Assembly: GCA_036320915.1 (NCBI GenBank)
Contig: JAXBDG010000012.1
Span: 2,074,969-2,138,968, forward strand
Origin: Linnemannia elongata
Lineage: Eukaryota; Mortierellomycota; Mortierellomycetes; Mortierellales; Mortierellaceae
Reading direction: 5' to 3'
Length of the DNA: 64,000 nucleotides
Shown here: positions 38,979 to 51,790 of the stretch, piece after piece
Position numbering within the stretch: the first letter of the stretch is position 1
How the letters are laid out: each line of letters begins with the position of its first letter
Notes under the pieces: generated by a model
Told to the model about the DNA's origin: nothing
Databases searched by the model: none
The model's input: only the letters and a program-made list of their open reading frames with translations
Translations under genes and position numbers: made by a program

Positions 38979-40509
38979 ACATGGCAACAAAGTTAAATTT
39001 TAGGATGGAAGGAAATGCATTGTAATTGAAGCACTTCCACATTTTGGGGCAACCAGGCGCATTGCATTCATCATAACTTGAAGGCACATTTGTTACTTAG
39101 GAAGGCGTGGAGTGAGGAGAGAGAAAGAGGAATGAGGTGGAATAGTTTTGAAGCGGCGAGCGTAGACCTGTTTTATATTGGGGGACAGAATGGTACCGGA
39201 GCACGGTTACACATGTGAAAAGTGAAAAATGACCGATGATCCTTGTTGGCTATCATCTGTTTCCTTATTGCTTTCCCTTTGGTATTCTCGGCAATGCCTG
39301 CCTCAACGCCTATGTAGGACGTGGTAAATATCAAAAAACGTTTATATAGGTTTCTTAGGAACAATTATGGGCTAGCAACCGTTGTGCCAATGTCCCTTTT
39401 TTGTTCATGATGACTGATAACGGTACCTGTAAAAAAGAGTAAGTCAGCACTATGGGTAACCCGTGCTGCCGGTCTCCAGTGTGGTAATGCAATAACACCA
39501 TGTTCATCGCTGGAAATGAAAGAGAAAAAAAAAAAAAAAGAACATAAAGGACAAAAAGGGGTTCGCTGACCACACCATGTCGAGCAACCAGACGTGGAAG
39601 ACGCGGGAAAAAGGAGGCGACCATATAAATATGAGACCATCAGTATTACGGCCTTCATTGGGTGAAGATGAGATTGAGATAGCATTTGAGAATAGGCAGT
39701 TACAAACTGTGCACTTGCACTGTTTGAGGCCTCGTTCCCGCAGACCCTGTATTTCCGAAATATCCAGACGACTGGTAAATCTATGCATATCCTCCCTTCC
39801 CATGCATTTGGCAGTCTCACTACAAAATGAATATTGGGATGGTAAAATTCAATGTTGGTCTTGAGGTAAATGCCCCATGGATCAATTAGAGTCAAATCGA
39901 AGGCTTAAGAGAAAGTTCAAAAGAAGAAGCAGTCCCTCGGGTACAAAGAGCGAGGACGGAGTTTTCCGCACTCTCTATCGCGCTCCAGTGGTTATAACTA
40001 TACCGAACAAACATCATGCCTTTTACCTGACGTTTTCGAGTTACAGCCATACACAATGGAGTTGATCCATATTTTTGGTCCCGCCCCTGGCGGGTTTCTT
40101 ATTATCTTCTAAAATTCAGAAACAACGAACGCGTCATAGAATGACAAAAGATTGGGACATGCTACTTGTGGGTGTGTGGGTGTGGTGGTGGTGATAGCAT
40201 GATCTGCAAAGAGAAGAGTGAAGGGCTATCTGTTCACACCTATGCCCACACCTATTCGCGTGTAATAAGTCTGTTGTCGTCCCTCCTTCGTTGAAGTCGT
40301 GCCTGGTTGTTGGCCCGATGGAGCACATGTGACTGTTTGTGGCTTGTCTGTTTTCATCAAATCTGCCACTTTTTTTTTCTTTTTTTTTTTTTGAGCCTTC
40401 AACCAGGCCCAAAAGGAAGAGTGCAGGTGTTTCCTTTGTCTCCGCCGTACTCATTCTCTCCCTCTCATTCACCCTTTCCTCTTCTTCCATCCCCCACCTC
40501 CACAACACA
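38979..40509. other. Intergenic, upstream of MAK5
   Basis: No gene recognised. The frames at 39365-39895 (minus) and 39577-39864 (plus) overlap each other and resemble nothing I know. A T-run (40370-40392) and CT-rich sequence precede the MAK5 start. Confidence 0.4.
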
Positions 40510-43500
40510 ATGGCCTGGCTCGTAGAAGACAACCCTACCCCCGCACCAGCAAAGCGGTCCAACGCCAAAAGGAAAAAGGGCTCTGCCCTCAACACCTCTA
40601 CAAAAAAACCCGATACCACCTCGCACGATAACGACAACATGAACAACAACTCGGACGGAGAACAAGATACCACAGAAGGAGGAGACGACAACACCAAGAA
40701 GGAGCTCTCGAAATCACAACGCAAGCGTGCCCGCCACCAGGCCGCATCCTTAGAAAAATCAATGACCGAGGACGAGAAGAACTGGAACCAGGTCTCCCTC
40801 TTCGACGTTCCCGACCTTCCCTCTAACCCAGAACCCGTCCTCATCTCCAAGAAGGCCGCCAAGGCCGCCAACAGGAATGCAGTTGCTGCCAAGGGAAAGA
40901 AAGGTGGCAAGGGAGGCAAGAAGCTTCCAGGTGGTGGTGAGATTGTGGTTGCAGACTATGGAAGGATGGACGACTGGGGCTGGACTCCTGTCAGCACTGA
41001 GGGCATCATGATGGACGATATGGATGGTTTCCTGTGTCTCGAGGAGCTGGATGGTGTCGAGGTTGCTTACGAAGGTAGCGACCTTACTGGAAAGACTATC
41101 GTCTTCAAGGTAAACATACAACTAGGCCAACAGCCGCCTCTTTGTCCTAATTGAGTATGAGGTGGTCCTAATATTTCCCTCTGTTATTATGCATATTACT
41201 AGCACGATGCAAAGTCTGCAGCCGCAAAGAAGGGCAAGAATGTCAAGCACTCGGAGCCTCTGTTTGTCGAAAATGGCGAGGTCTTTTACGATATCGACAC
41301 CTTTGACGAAGACACTCTGATCAAGCAACAACAGGAGGGAGCACAGGATACCGATGGCGATGCCCTCATGGCTGAACCCGAGGGTGACGACAACCAGATG
41401 GACATCGATGAGGAGGTGAATGAACCTGTTGCCAAGAAGGCTGAAGCACCCATCAAGGAGAAGAAGGAAAAGAAGGAGAAGAAGCAAAAGGAGGTCAAGG
41501 AGCAATCCGCCAAGGCTGAGAAGAAGGAGCAGGAGACCGCTACCATCGTTTCTGGGTCAGAGGAGGTTGTTGAAGAAGAAACCAAGGAAGGATCTGAGAC
41601 TGCACCTAAGAAGCTGTCCAAGAAGGAGAAGGCCGCTCTCAGGGCGGAGGAGTTCAAGGCCAAGCGTGCAGAGGCCAAGGCTGCCAAGGCTGCCCTGAAG
41701 GCCGAGGAAGAGCCCAAGGAGGTCTATGACCCCATGGAGGGCGTCGATATCGGTATATTACCCTGTCCTTGTGTCACTGCTATTTTGAGTCCTCCTACTA
41801 TATCTCTCAGCTAACATTCATTTTATTTATTTTCGGCACTATTGTATCGTAGATTTTGACATTTCGGCATGGAAGGACTACAACTTATCGCCTATGATCG
41901 AGAACGGACTGAAGAAGCAAAAGTTCACCAAGCCCTCTCAGATTCAGGAACAGGCTTTGCCTCTGGCGTTGGCTGGACGCGACGTTATCGGTGTTGCCGA
42001 GACAGGATCTGGAAAGACGTTGGCCTTTGGTTTCCCCATCCTCCAGTGCCTTGCTCAACAGGCCGCCTTTGCCAAGGAGAGAAACAGTCCCCTCAACGAA
42101 TCTCTCACTGCCCTCATCTTGACTCCTACCCGTGAATTGGCCATCCAGGTCAAGGATCACTTGGTAGCATTCACGCAGTTTACAGGACACCATGTGGTGC
42201 CCATTGTCGGAGGGATGTCGGTCCAGAAGCAGACGAGACAGTTGGACAGGAACCCTGCGATTGTTGTTGCTACCCCAGGACGACTTTGGGAGTTGGTCTC
42301 GACCAACCCTACGTATTCCGAGCGATTGATCCAGGCAAAGTTCTTGGTTCTGGATGAGGCTGATCGTATGCTGGAGTCGGGACATTTCGAGGAGTTGAGC
42401 AATATTTTAAAGCTGTTGGAGCGCAAGCGCGAGAAGACCAGCGATTGGGAACAACATATCAAGGCTGCTGCTGCTGTCAAGGCCGCCAACAGTGCAGAGG
42501 ATGACGACCAGGAGAAGAAAGATGGCAACAACAAAGGGGACACCGTCAAGCCTACCTCGATTGCCAGGACCGACTACGAGTCCCCTCGCCAGACTTTCAT
42601 CTTCACCGCAACATTGTCCAAGGAGCTGTCGTTGAACTTGACCCGCAAGAAGAACAAGGCCAAGTCTGCCGAGCAGTCGACGGAGGGCACCCTCGAAGAT
42701 TTGATGGAGAGGATTGAGTTCCATGACGAGTCACCCGCCCTGGTCAACGTCGGTTCTGAGAAGATTGTCGCGTCAAAGCTGCTGGAAGCCAAGATTGACT
42801 GTTTGACAAACGAGAAGGACTTGTACTTGTACTACTTTGCCAAGAAGTACCCCGGCCGCACCCTGGTCTTTGTGAACTCGATCGATGCTATCCGTCACTT
42901 GGTTCCAATGATGCAGTTGCTCGGGATCGAGGCTCTGGGAATGCATGCCCAGATGCAGCAGCGTCAGCGTCTCAAGAACTTGGACCGGTTCAAGTCGAAC
43001 CCCTTTGCATTCATGATTGCCTCAGATGTGGCTGCCCGTGGTTTGGATATTCCCTTGGTCGACCATGTTATCCACTACCAGGTGCCTCGCTCCGGAGATA
43101 TCTATGTCCACCGATCCGGTCGTACTGCTCGTGCCGAGAATGAGGGTATTTCGTTGTTGATCTGTGGACCTGACGAGGTCCAGCTCTACAGAAAGATGTG
43201 CGTCACTCTCAAAAAGGATCAGACTGGAGGCATCCCTGATTTCCCTATTGACCGTGGAGTTATCAACGAGATGAAGAAGCGCGTCGCCCTTGCCAAGAAA
43301 ATTGATGAACAAGAACATCGTGTCCAAAAGGTACGTTGTATTCCAGTTTTTTTTTTTTTTTTTTCGTTGCTACTGAATATTATGTAATAGGAATACACAA
43401 ATGCTAATTAACTCTCCCTCTCATTTTTTCTAGTCGGCCCATCAAGACGACTGGATGTTGAAATCCGCAGAGGCGATGGATATCATCTTGGACGAGGACG

Positions 43501-43820
43501 TCCTCAATGCTGCCCCAAAGTCATCAAAGAACAAGGGAGGAGACGATGAGGATAACTCTGCAATGACAGGTCGCAAGAACAAGATCAAGGCTATGCGCGC
43601 GGAATTGAAGGCCATGCTCCAAACAAGGATGATGCCTCAGGGTGCCTCAGCCAAGTATATCACTTCGGGAGCCATCCGGGACCTGGCTGATCGGTTGAGG
43701 GACTCTGCGAACCATAACCCGATGATGCCTGCTCACATCAAGTCCACCGCTTTGGAGGATATCAAGGCGCAGAAGAAGTCCAACAAGAAGAAGGCTTCTC
43801 CTACCACTACCACTGCATAG
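40510..43820 (+). CDS. MAK5: DEAD-box ATP-dependent RNA helicase Mak5/DDX24
   Basis: Four exons: 40510-41109, 41203-41752, 41853-43330 and 43434-43820, 1,004 residues. The start is the ATG in the MAWLVEDN context after a CT-rich leader. The N-terminal 380 residues are Lys/Glu-rich and nucleolar in character. They are followed by WKDYNLSP, the Q motif (KFTKPSQIQEQAL), AETGSGKT (434-439), PTRELAIQV, TPGRL, DEADRM, TATLS, ARGLDIP and HRSGRTAR, the full DEAD-box set. A charged insert of about 110 residues sits between DEADRM and the SAT-like motif, as in Mak5 and DDX24. The C-terminus is basic. Yeast Mak5 acts in 60S ribosomal subunit assembly in the nucleolus. It converges on the PAK gene, with 227 bp between stops. 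Confidence 0.92.
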
Positions 43821-44047
43821 ACACAACAAGCATAGCATTTTAATAACATTGCATCCACACATTTTTTTCATCGTCTTTTCATTTCGCTTTTTCTTTTTCT
43901 TTATTTACAACCATCGTTCTACTGAAATGATAACGATCTGGAAAGATGCTCCGAAGAAAAGAAGGAGCACAAGGTTTGAACAGTAGAGGAAAAAGAAAAA
44001 CGCTAAAAAAAGGTTGAAAAAAAAAGAAAAAAAACTGATGAAGGGTT

Positions 44048-47000
44048 CTAGTCCTCTTCCTCCTCATCTTCATCGCCAGCAGCAGCCTCCAGCTCATATG
44101 TCCTTGTGAGCAACTGAGCCATAATCGAGGCATCGCAGGCAAGACCCAAAAATGGATGTGATAGCAGCTCACTGGCACTTGGTCTATCCTCTCCTTCGCC
44201 TGATGTACACACTTCCACGAACGATTGGCATCTCTTGGATGCCAGTCCTTGATGCTTGATGGCTGGTAATGCTCCACTCGCAATTAAGAACATGGCCTAA
44301 CATGCACATAAAACAAAAACAAAAAAAATACGCGTTAACAATAACTTCAAGTAGTCAGCAAAAGAGTAGAATTGCATTACAAAGGTAAAAACAAGAATAA
44401 GACTTACGCGAAGTGGGGGCTCGTGGAGGTATGGGGGCTCGCCCTCGATCATTTCGCGCATGACGATACCCAAACTCCAAACGTCGACACGAGTTCCATA
44501 GTTCCAGCCCTGGATGACCTCAGGTGCCATCCAATAAGGTGTTCCGACCACAGAGTTCCTCCTGGGCTGCTCCTTGGTCAACTGCACCGAGTGTCCGAAA
44601 TCCGCCAACTTGACTCGTCCCTGGGAATCCAGCAGGATGTTGTCACTGCGAATATCACGATGGATCCGGTTCTCCTCGTGAAGGTATGAGATGGCTTCAA
44701 GAATGTCCTTGGCTACTCTCGCCATATGGCACTCCTGCAAAAGCCCCTGATCCGGGTGACGCTGGCCCCTGTAAGGGTTGATCGCGATCACGTCTGCGAG
44801 GGAGATATCCATGCGCTCCATGACCATCCAGAGCTCCGTCGACGACAGGTGGCAATCCACAAAGGCGACAATGTTGTCGTGGTGACTTGCCTTCATAAGC
44901 TCCAATTCGTTGCGGATCGTCTTCATCTTGGCCGTCACCGTCTTGGCGACCATCTTGATCGCAACCAGCTGGCCAGACGAGGTCTCCGTGGCCGAGAACA
45001 AAAATCCTGACTCGCCCTCTGCAATCTTGACAATCTCTCCGTACAACTGATAAGGGTCCTTGGGTCTGGGTCGGCTGAGAAGGGACTGGAGGCCATACTC
45101 TTCAATAAAGTAGATATCCTCCTTGTCCTCTGCAGTCCAGTCCTGGACTGGGCTCGACTCTGCTACAGCGTTTGTTTCCTCAGTCTCCTGTGCATTCTCC
45201 TTTACGGCTGAAGATCCATTGACGGTACTAGCGTCCCCTGGTCCCTTGGCCAATGGAGATGAGCCCACGGGTTCCAAAGCATACTTTCGCAGCAAATCCT
45301 CCGACAAGGTAGGCATAAGCTTTTGGCGCTTCTCTTCCTCCTCGCGAGAGATCGCTCCACCGCTCACATCTGGAGGGGTTCCACCAGCCGCACGGTCACC
45401 ATTCTCCATTGCTGCGTCAACATGGGCTGGGGTCGGAATGTTGACGTACATGCTCTTGACCGATTTCCGACGAATGTGGTGAGGTGTCATGATGCTAGGA
45501 GAAGCCGAGGTGCTGCCGGAGACGGGTGGTGACATGGGCGAAGAACCAACAGTGCTCTTGGTTGCCTGAGGGATGGAGACGATAGTGGGAGACCGTTCCT
45601 TGAAGTAAGACGAGATAGGCAGTGGGTTCGAGTCCGTGGGCGCACGCATGGGTTTTGGCACAGAGTCTGGCTTACGCGGCGGACTGGTGGGAGTTGCAGC
45701 GACTGGTGTAGGGGTAGAAGGAGCCGACACAGAGGTGGCAGACTGGGCAGGTAATGGCTGACTGGGTGTTGATGCAGCACTAACCCGCTCTTCGTGATGA
45801 GTTGTGACGGCTGCTGCTGCTGCTGCCGCTGTCTCGGAGGCATCCGAAGCGCGTTGTTGGAGTTTGGGTGTAGAGCAAGTTGAATCTGTAGTCCGTGTCC
45901 TAGAAGAAGCATGAGACTCTGCGCTCTCCCTTGGCGAAGGCTTCCATGCATCCCGTGCCTCGCTTGGTATAGCTCCTGCAGAGTGATTCCGGGTCCGTGA
46001 ATAGTCTTGAGGCGTCTCATCTGACTCTCGAACAGACCCCATACCAAAGTTGGTGGGGGTTTTTGGCACAGATCCAACCATTGTTTTGGCATCCCAACTA
46101 TCGCTGTTTGTCCGTGGTGCTGGTGATGGTCGACCGGTCGTTGGGAAGTTGAGCTTGTTGGCCTGGGGAGATTCGAGCGGGTTGCGTCCAGCAGGGTTGA
46201 GACTGGAGGTACGACGAGGATTGATGGTTAAGTCTGTTTTGGGCGTCAATGAATATCCTGGCTGGTCTTGGCGTGATGGTCTAGTGTCAGGACCTCGGGG
46301 TACGACTCCAGGAGCACTGGCGAGGGCAGACAGAGGGGTATTATTTGGCTTTGGTGGAGGTGGTGGTGGTCGTGAGGGTGGGGGCAACTCTAGCTCTAGA
46401 TCGTTGAGTTGCAGCTGCATCAATTTCCTGAGTGCCTGGGGGTGTTGCTTGACCTCCTGTTCGGTGATCCCTTGCTCCTTGAGAATTGTCATCCATTCAT
46501 TTGGCAAGCCCTGTTGTTGAAGAAGAGCAGAGGCGGGACGGATAAAAGAACGTGAGTGAGCAGGGGGAGGGGAAGGGAGACGAGTGAAAAGGGTTTGCAG
46601 TCAGAATGGTGTGTTTGTGTGGTGTTTTGTATGTTTGTGAGCACCCGGTTTACGTTCGGCAGAGTCGGCAAAGGAAAGGACAAGAAACGAAAAGAAAAGA
46701 AAAGGAAACAGAAAGCAGAAAACAAAAAGAAAAAAAAATAAAAGGCGCACACAAACAAAGAGAGCAAAAGGTTTTACCTTGAGTCCAACCTTGCCACTCT
46801 GTGAGATATCGACGTCTACGTGTGCTTTGTGCTGAACGTTGTACGGCCATCCGATCTTGTGCTCTGTAATGATTGATTCGGGGTGCGCAATTAGAAGGGA
46901 GGGTGTTGAATGGAAAACAAGAAACCAAGGGAGAAAGAGAACAAAGGAAGTATACAGAACAAAAGGAAAAGTTCAAAAGAGAAGCAACGCAGGCTATTAG

Positions 47001-47676
47001 TAATCCTTTCTTCGTTGCGTGGTCAAACAAACACACAAACAAACAAACGTACGAATAAAGAAAAACAGATGATGAGAGTTAAGAAAAAGGACACAGATGA
47101 TGGATTACCTTCGGAGGGGAGGTTGGGGTTAAGCATGGGCTGATGTCGTGTAGTGGGGACGAGATGGGGGCTGATGCAGGTGGTATCGAGGGGATCGTCA
47201 GTGGGAACCTCGTTTTGCCAGACGTCAGGGATGCCCATAAACTTGCGGCGTTCGTGGTTATATTCAACGTGGATACCATGCTCGATATCTGTGGGTTCGC
47301 CAATGTTGACAATCTTTTTGGCGTGAGTGTGGGTGTTCTTGCTGCGTCCAGGGGACCACTGGGCGAGGCTAGAGGAGGATTGGTTGGCGTGGAGGTATGC
47401 GGCTCCACGTTGCTGGTGTTGGTTTGGAGCACTGCTAGCGAAGGAGGTGGTGGAGACGTTCCTGTTGTTGGTCAAGGACGATGCTCTGTTGCGGTGGTAT
47501 CCCTGAAAGTGCCCCGTTGTTGAGCTTGCAGGAGACGAGCGCGCATTGTTGTTGTTATTGGAATAACCCTTTGACTTTGAGCCAGGGTTGTTGTGGTTAT
47601 TGTTGGGCAGGTACCAGTCCTCGGGCTTGGAGCCGTGGCCGTGGATCGCGCCCTCGGACGACATCTTTTGGCCCAT
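44048..47676 (-). CDS. PAK/Ste20-family kinase with two CRIB domains and a variant catalytic loop
   Basis: Four exons on the minus strand: 47676-47109, 46863-46778, 46510-44408 and 44296-44048, 1,001 residues. CRIB 1 is at about 122-155 (IGEPTDIEHGIHVEYN then GIPDVW). CRIB 2 is at about 193-235 (IGWPYNVQHKAHVDVD then GLPNEW), split across two introns. A long Ser/Pro-rich linker with PPPPPP leads to the kinase domain (707-985): VAIK Lys737, HRDIRSDN at 835-842, DFG at 855-857, GTPYWMAPE. PAK kinases are switched on by Cdc42/Rac through the CRIB and control polarity. Two CRIBs are not the usual plan, and Arg839 replaces the Lys of the HRDxK loop, so catalytic activity is uncertain. The activation segment is otherwise normal. 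Confidence 0.88.
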
Positions 47677-48101
47677 ATTGTAATCTCTTTTTTTTTTTTT
47701 TTTCTATTTCTTTCAGTTGTTGTTTTTTTCTTGTTGTTGGTTGTTGGCTGCTGGGTGAAAGAGGCGTGTAAGGATGATGATGAATAGAGAGGAGCGAGAT
47801 TGATTGAGAGTGCGGATGAAGGAGGAGTAAAAGGGTGTGAGGATGTGAAGGAGTGAGAGCAAGAGTGAGAGTGGGAGTGAGGATGAGAGTGAAAGTAATA
47901 GATGAAATGTAGATAAACGGGGTATATGCGTGAAGGGGATGATGGAAAAGGAAGAAGGGAGGGAAGGGATGGGGATGGGTGTGTGGGTGAAGGAGAGGAG
48001 AAAAAGAAGAAAAGGAGAAAAGGGAGAGAGATGGTGGCGGAGGAAAGGAGTGAAAAGGAAAAGAGGCCAACCCCAGGAACACAAACAGGAAAAAAAAAAA
48101 A

Positions 48102-48135
<34 letters not shown>

Positions 48136-48780
48136 CACAACAGCAGACTTGCTCAAAAGGAGGGGAACACTCCTGACTCGCTGCTGCTGTAAGAGGATAT
48201 CCTGGCAAGTGACAGACAACCTTAACTGCGTCTGAATCAATAACGTCTGTGTCTTGTATCTTTGTATTTATGTGCCTGGCACACGGGCATACCTCGCACT
48301 CTCATAACATACCTGGTACGTACAGAATGAACACACTCTCTATCTCTCTCTCTCTCCTTCTCGTTTTCTCTCTTTCTTTCCTTCTCTCTGTGCGGGGACT
48401 TGCAGTAACGGCTACTCACTTTACTAGCAACCACCTTCTTTGCTTCTTCTTGTCTTGAGTGTGTCGGCCCTTTCCCTGTCAGCCAGCCAGCCAGCCAGCC
48501 AGCCAGCTAACAGGCCAAAGAGCAACGAAAAAACTGAAAAGTGACTGCCTCTGTGGTGCCTTGTCTGTTGTCTGTAAACATCAAAAGACACAAAAGGGTA
48601 ACAGCAAAAACGCGCGCTCTTTTTTATTTTTTCTTCTCTCACTCACTCTTTCACGCCACACTACTACCCTCACTCTCGCCTCACTCAGTCTGGCCCTTTC
48701 CCAAAAATAACAACGGATACAACGATACGACAGACTCGAATACCCAAACACAAAAACAGCGCTCAAAAAGGGGATCCACA
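47677..48780. promoter_or_regulatory. Shared divergent promoter region, PAK and RPP40
   Basis: A 1.1-kb region between two outward-facing genes. It contains a poly(A)/poly(T) palindrome: 13 A (48090-48102), gac, then 30 T (48106-48135), able to form a hairpin or exclude nucleosomes. There is also a run of (CAGC)n at about 48481-48508, and purine-rich (47880-48060) and pyrimidine-rich (48330-48400) blocks. No defined core promoter element identified. Confidence 0.45.
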
Positions 48781-50711
48781 ATGTCGACATTCTTCCCAAA
48801 GGAGGCTCCACCAAGGGCACACCTCTACATGAACCACTACTCCTTCAACTCGCCAAAACAACTCCACAACCGTTGTATCACAACCCACCCCTTCAACCAT
48901 AAGGTAATTAATTAATGTGCCCTTATACCCTGGGCAAACAAGGCGACAAAGAACCCACGCGGGTCAAATTGCGACTCCCACTAATCAATGTACGATACAA
49001 CGCATATTAGATTCAAGTTTTTCTCCCTACTGAACTCTCTCCCACGAACCAGGCGGCCCTCACGGAAAAACTCCTGAACGAAACCTCGACCTACTACCAT
49101 GCCCACATTCCGCTCTCCCTTCTCCTTACCTCAAACTTTATGCAATACATCCGCAACGGTAAGCGCATGGGTCGTGCTGTATTGTTTTCGTGACTTCAAT
49201 TCAAACTGGACAGCAGCAAACTAACAGACTCTCATTGGACACCATTCTGTAGGAATGGTCGCACTATCTGTCCAGGGTGGGATCGACACACACGATGTTG
49301 TATGCGTGGATGGGAAGGGTACGTTGTCTTGAAGTTTTATTGGTAGCTGAATACACTTGACAATCTTGGGATAGAAGGTTATTTTCGGGAATAAAGTGAA
49401 CTCACTGCTTATTCTTCTTCTCTCAAAATAGGAAAACTCGTCCTCAATCTGACAAAAGACTCTTACGAACAGTTGGGACTTTCAGGAAAACCATCGACAT
49501 TCCACCAAGATCGCCAACGCTATGGTAAGGGCAATAACGCGACAAGGATCAATGCCATCAGTTTGATCCATTGACGTGAGAGAGTATTTTTTAATGTATC
49601 AATTCTTGTCGTGCTTCCCTTTTCATAGTCGTGGAGATTGAATTGAATAAGCCAGCAATGATCCCAGGGAAACCAGGATTCGAGAGGATAAAGTGGTGCT
49701 TTGAGAATACCTTTGCGGCTCCCTTCTCAATGCTATTCGCCAGCGTCGACCCACAAGGTACTATTTCCTCGAGCAGGACTGGGTCTGATCCTCCATTCTG
49801 TTCTTCAGGATCTGGTATAACAGGACTGACAATTTCCCTTTTGAACTCACGGCTCCGTTAGGTGTGTTACTACCACTCGAGTTTCCAGAATCAGCGCGGG
49901 CGACACCAATGACGTTCAACATTCAATCCACCCCCCTCAACGACGTTGTCATCCCGGATACCACCCCTATCCGGACCATCGGAAAGAACGACCTTCGCTG
50001 GCGAAGATCAGTCTCGGAACTCTACGAGTGGATCGGTCTCGCCTCCATGCAGTCTGAACGGTTTGTTATCCTTTCCTTTCATTTGATTTGGCTGCTTGCT
50101 CACTTTTTTCACCACAATGCTTACTATTTTAACTGGTATTAACATTGCTACCCGTTATTAATACTCAATAGGATCACCTTCGGCGACAACATTGATCCAT
50201 TTTTATGCGTGTATTCTCCTCCTTCACCACCAATAACAGAAGACCAACAGGGTTCAAAGCCGTCCTCTGGGTGTCTCATTGAAATCTCAGGATTCATTCC
50301 ATCCCAAAGTATTGTCAGGATACTGGAAGCACTTCGGTAACGTCAAATTGGCTACCTACGCACCTCTTTTTTTGTATTGCTTGGGTATCACTGGATTGGC
50401 AAGAGCGGTAACTAACATATCTTTTTATCCGCAATACCAACATCCTTTTTTGCATCTCCAGCTCACTGTTGGATAGTTCGGACTCGATGCTATCCTCGAC
50501 ACAAGGGTGGGCCAACATGACTGTCTGGGGATTCCAGGACTCTCCGATCTCTTGGATTGGCAGAGAACATGGACACCTCGTCTCGGGCGAAAACATGTAC
50601 TCCTTCTTCTTGTGGCCTTCTTCAGTCCCTACCCGGCACTCTAAAGATCACCCCGATCAAGGCGTTTACGTTTTGCTGGAGAACGTAGCGGCCCACGACG
50701 CTCATTCTTGA
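48781..50711 (+). CDS. RPP40: RNase P/MRP protein subunit p40
   Basis: Eight exons: 48781-48903, 49053-49158, 49253-49318, 49432-49524, 49629-49757, 49862-50060, 50172-50336 and 50462-50711, totalling 1,008 nt and 335 residues. The C-terminal GWANMTVWGFQDSPISW followed by H and GENMYSFFLW is the signature of the RNase P p40 family (Ribonuc_P_40), whose members are about 350-360 residues. The N-terminal part (FNSPKQLHNRC, LTKDSYEQLGL) also fits. The protein belongs to the nuclear RNase P and MRP particles that trim tRNA 5' ends and pre-rRNA. It is the most intron-dense gene in the window. No obvious defect. Confidence 0.82.
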
Positions 50712-51270
50712 CAAAGCAAATGAATTCAAAAGCTGACACAAATTAAAGTTGGTGCAGGACTACACCAAACAACTTCCTTGTTCGTTATGATTTTGTCTTG
50801 CTGCTCGTTCTCTATCTCTTGTACATTGGGCGCTTTGAAAATAATGGTACAACGGCTCTGGGACAATGATTCTTATTTTCTAGAGCAATGGGATCAAGGA
50901 GAAATGCGAATGAAGATAAAACAGGTTTTGTTAACCGATCAAATCTGTCTTAACGAGCTCAAAGATCGGTACAAAATTGCAAAAGTCGAGTCAAGCCTGG
51001 ACCAAACCCATGCTACTCGTATCTTCATGTGATATATTGGCGACAATGACCGAAAAACACCTCATCCAACCTCTTGTACCCAAGCCTCATATGGGAGACC
51101 TTCCAATGAGTTTCTTTTATTTTCCGATCTGAGCGTGACAGAGATCTTAGTGACCTACTCGTCCATTCGATTTCCCATGCCCTCACTTTTCTTCACAGGT
51201 GCATTTCTGCCTTTATAACTTGCATTAGCACCTTTTAACTCTCCTCGATATCTTTCACAAATAAGCCTGG
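50712..51270. other. Intergenic, downstream of RPP40
   Basis: No gene recognised. The frame at 50778-51032 has no recognisable features. The stretch ends where the first poly(T)-headed retroposon fragment begins. Confidence 0.4.
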
Positions 51271-51480
51271 TTTTTTTTTTTTGATACGCGATTTTATTTC
51301 TCTAGAAAAAAGAACAAAGGAGCCATTTGGAAGTACAGGGGCCTACAAACCAAACTCTTCAGTGCACCGTATCCTAGTCACAGTCCGTGTTCCAAAATAC
51401 AATAGGTACCTACTGTAACACTGGCTCTGCGTAACAATCGCTGTCGCTCTTCACGACAACAACGGAAGTAAATACAAAGG
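51271..51480 (-). mobile_element. Retroposon 3' end with poly(A) tail (minus strand), copy B
   Basis: A 12-T run (poly(A) on the minus strand) is followed by a sequence closely related to the 3' tail at 51851 onward (attttatttctct, then ccaaactcttcagtg and ctggctctgcg blocks). About 190 bp long and truncated at its 5' side. Confidence 0.55.
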
Positions 51481-51611
51481 CCGCCTATCTGGTTACTGCT
51501 CTCTACTAAACACCTTCATCTGAATAAACAGGTGATATCTAAAGCACTTTCTTCCCATCCATGCACGAAAGTGCAACGCAACAACGCAACAAAAAAGCCT
51601 GGCGCCTTTGC

Positions 51612-51790
51612 TTTTTTTTTTTTTTTTTGTTTTGCGATTTATTTCTCTAGTAAACAACTCCAGGAGGCATTCAAAGGAATAAAAAGGGCACTATCAAGTG
51701 AACTCTCCCAGTAGCCATAGACCTAGTCGCTGTCCCTGAGTCCAAAGCTCGGTAGGCTCAGCGCAACAATCACTCGCCTTCTCAGTGCTT
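51612..51790 (-). mobile_element. Retroposon 3' end with poly(A) tail (minus strand), copy C
   Basis: A run of about 17 T is followed by a more divergent copy of the same 3' tail (gcgatttatttctctag, then ctgtccctgagtcc). It is 5'-truncated and lies in the same orientation as copies B and D. Confidence 0.5.

Noticed and set aside
39365..39895. 176-residue minus frame upstream of MAK5
   Set aside because: No domain, overlaps an equally plausible frame on the other strand and includes a poly-Phe run from an A-tract; insufficient support for a gene.
45487..46092. 201-residue minus frame inside the PAK gene
   Set aside because: Alternate frame of the Ser/Pro-rich linker of the kinase gene.
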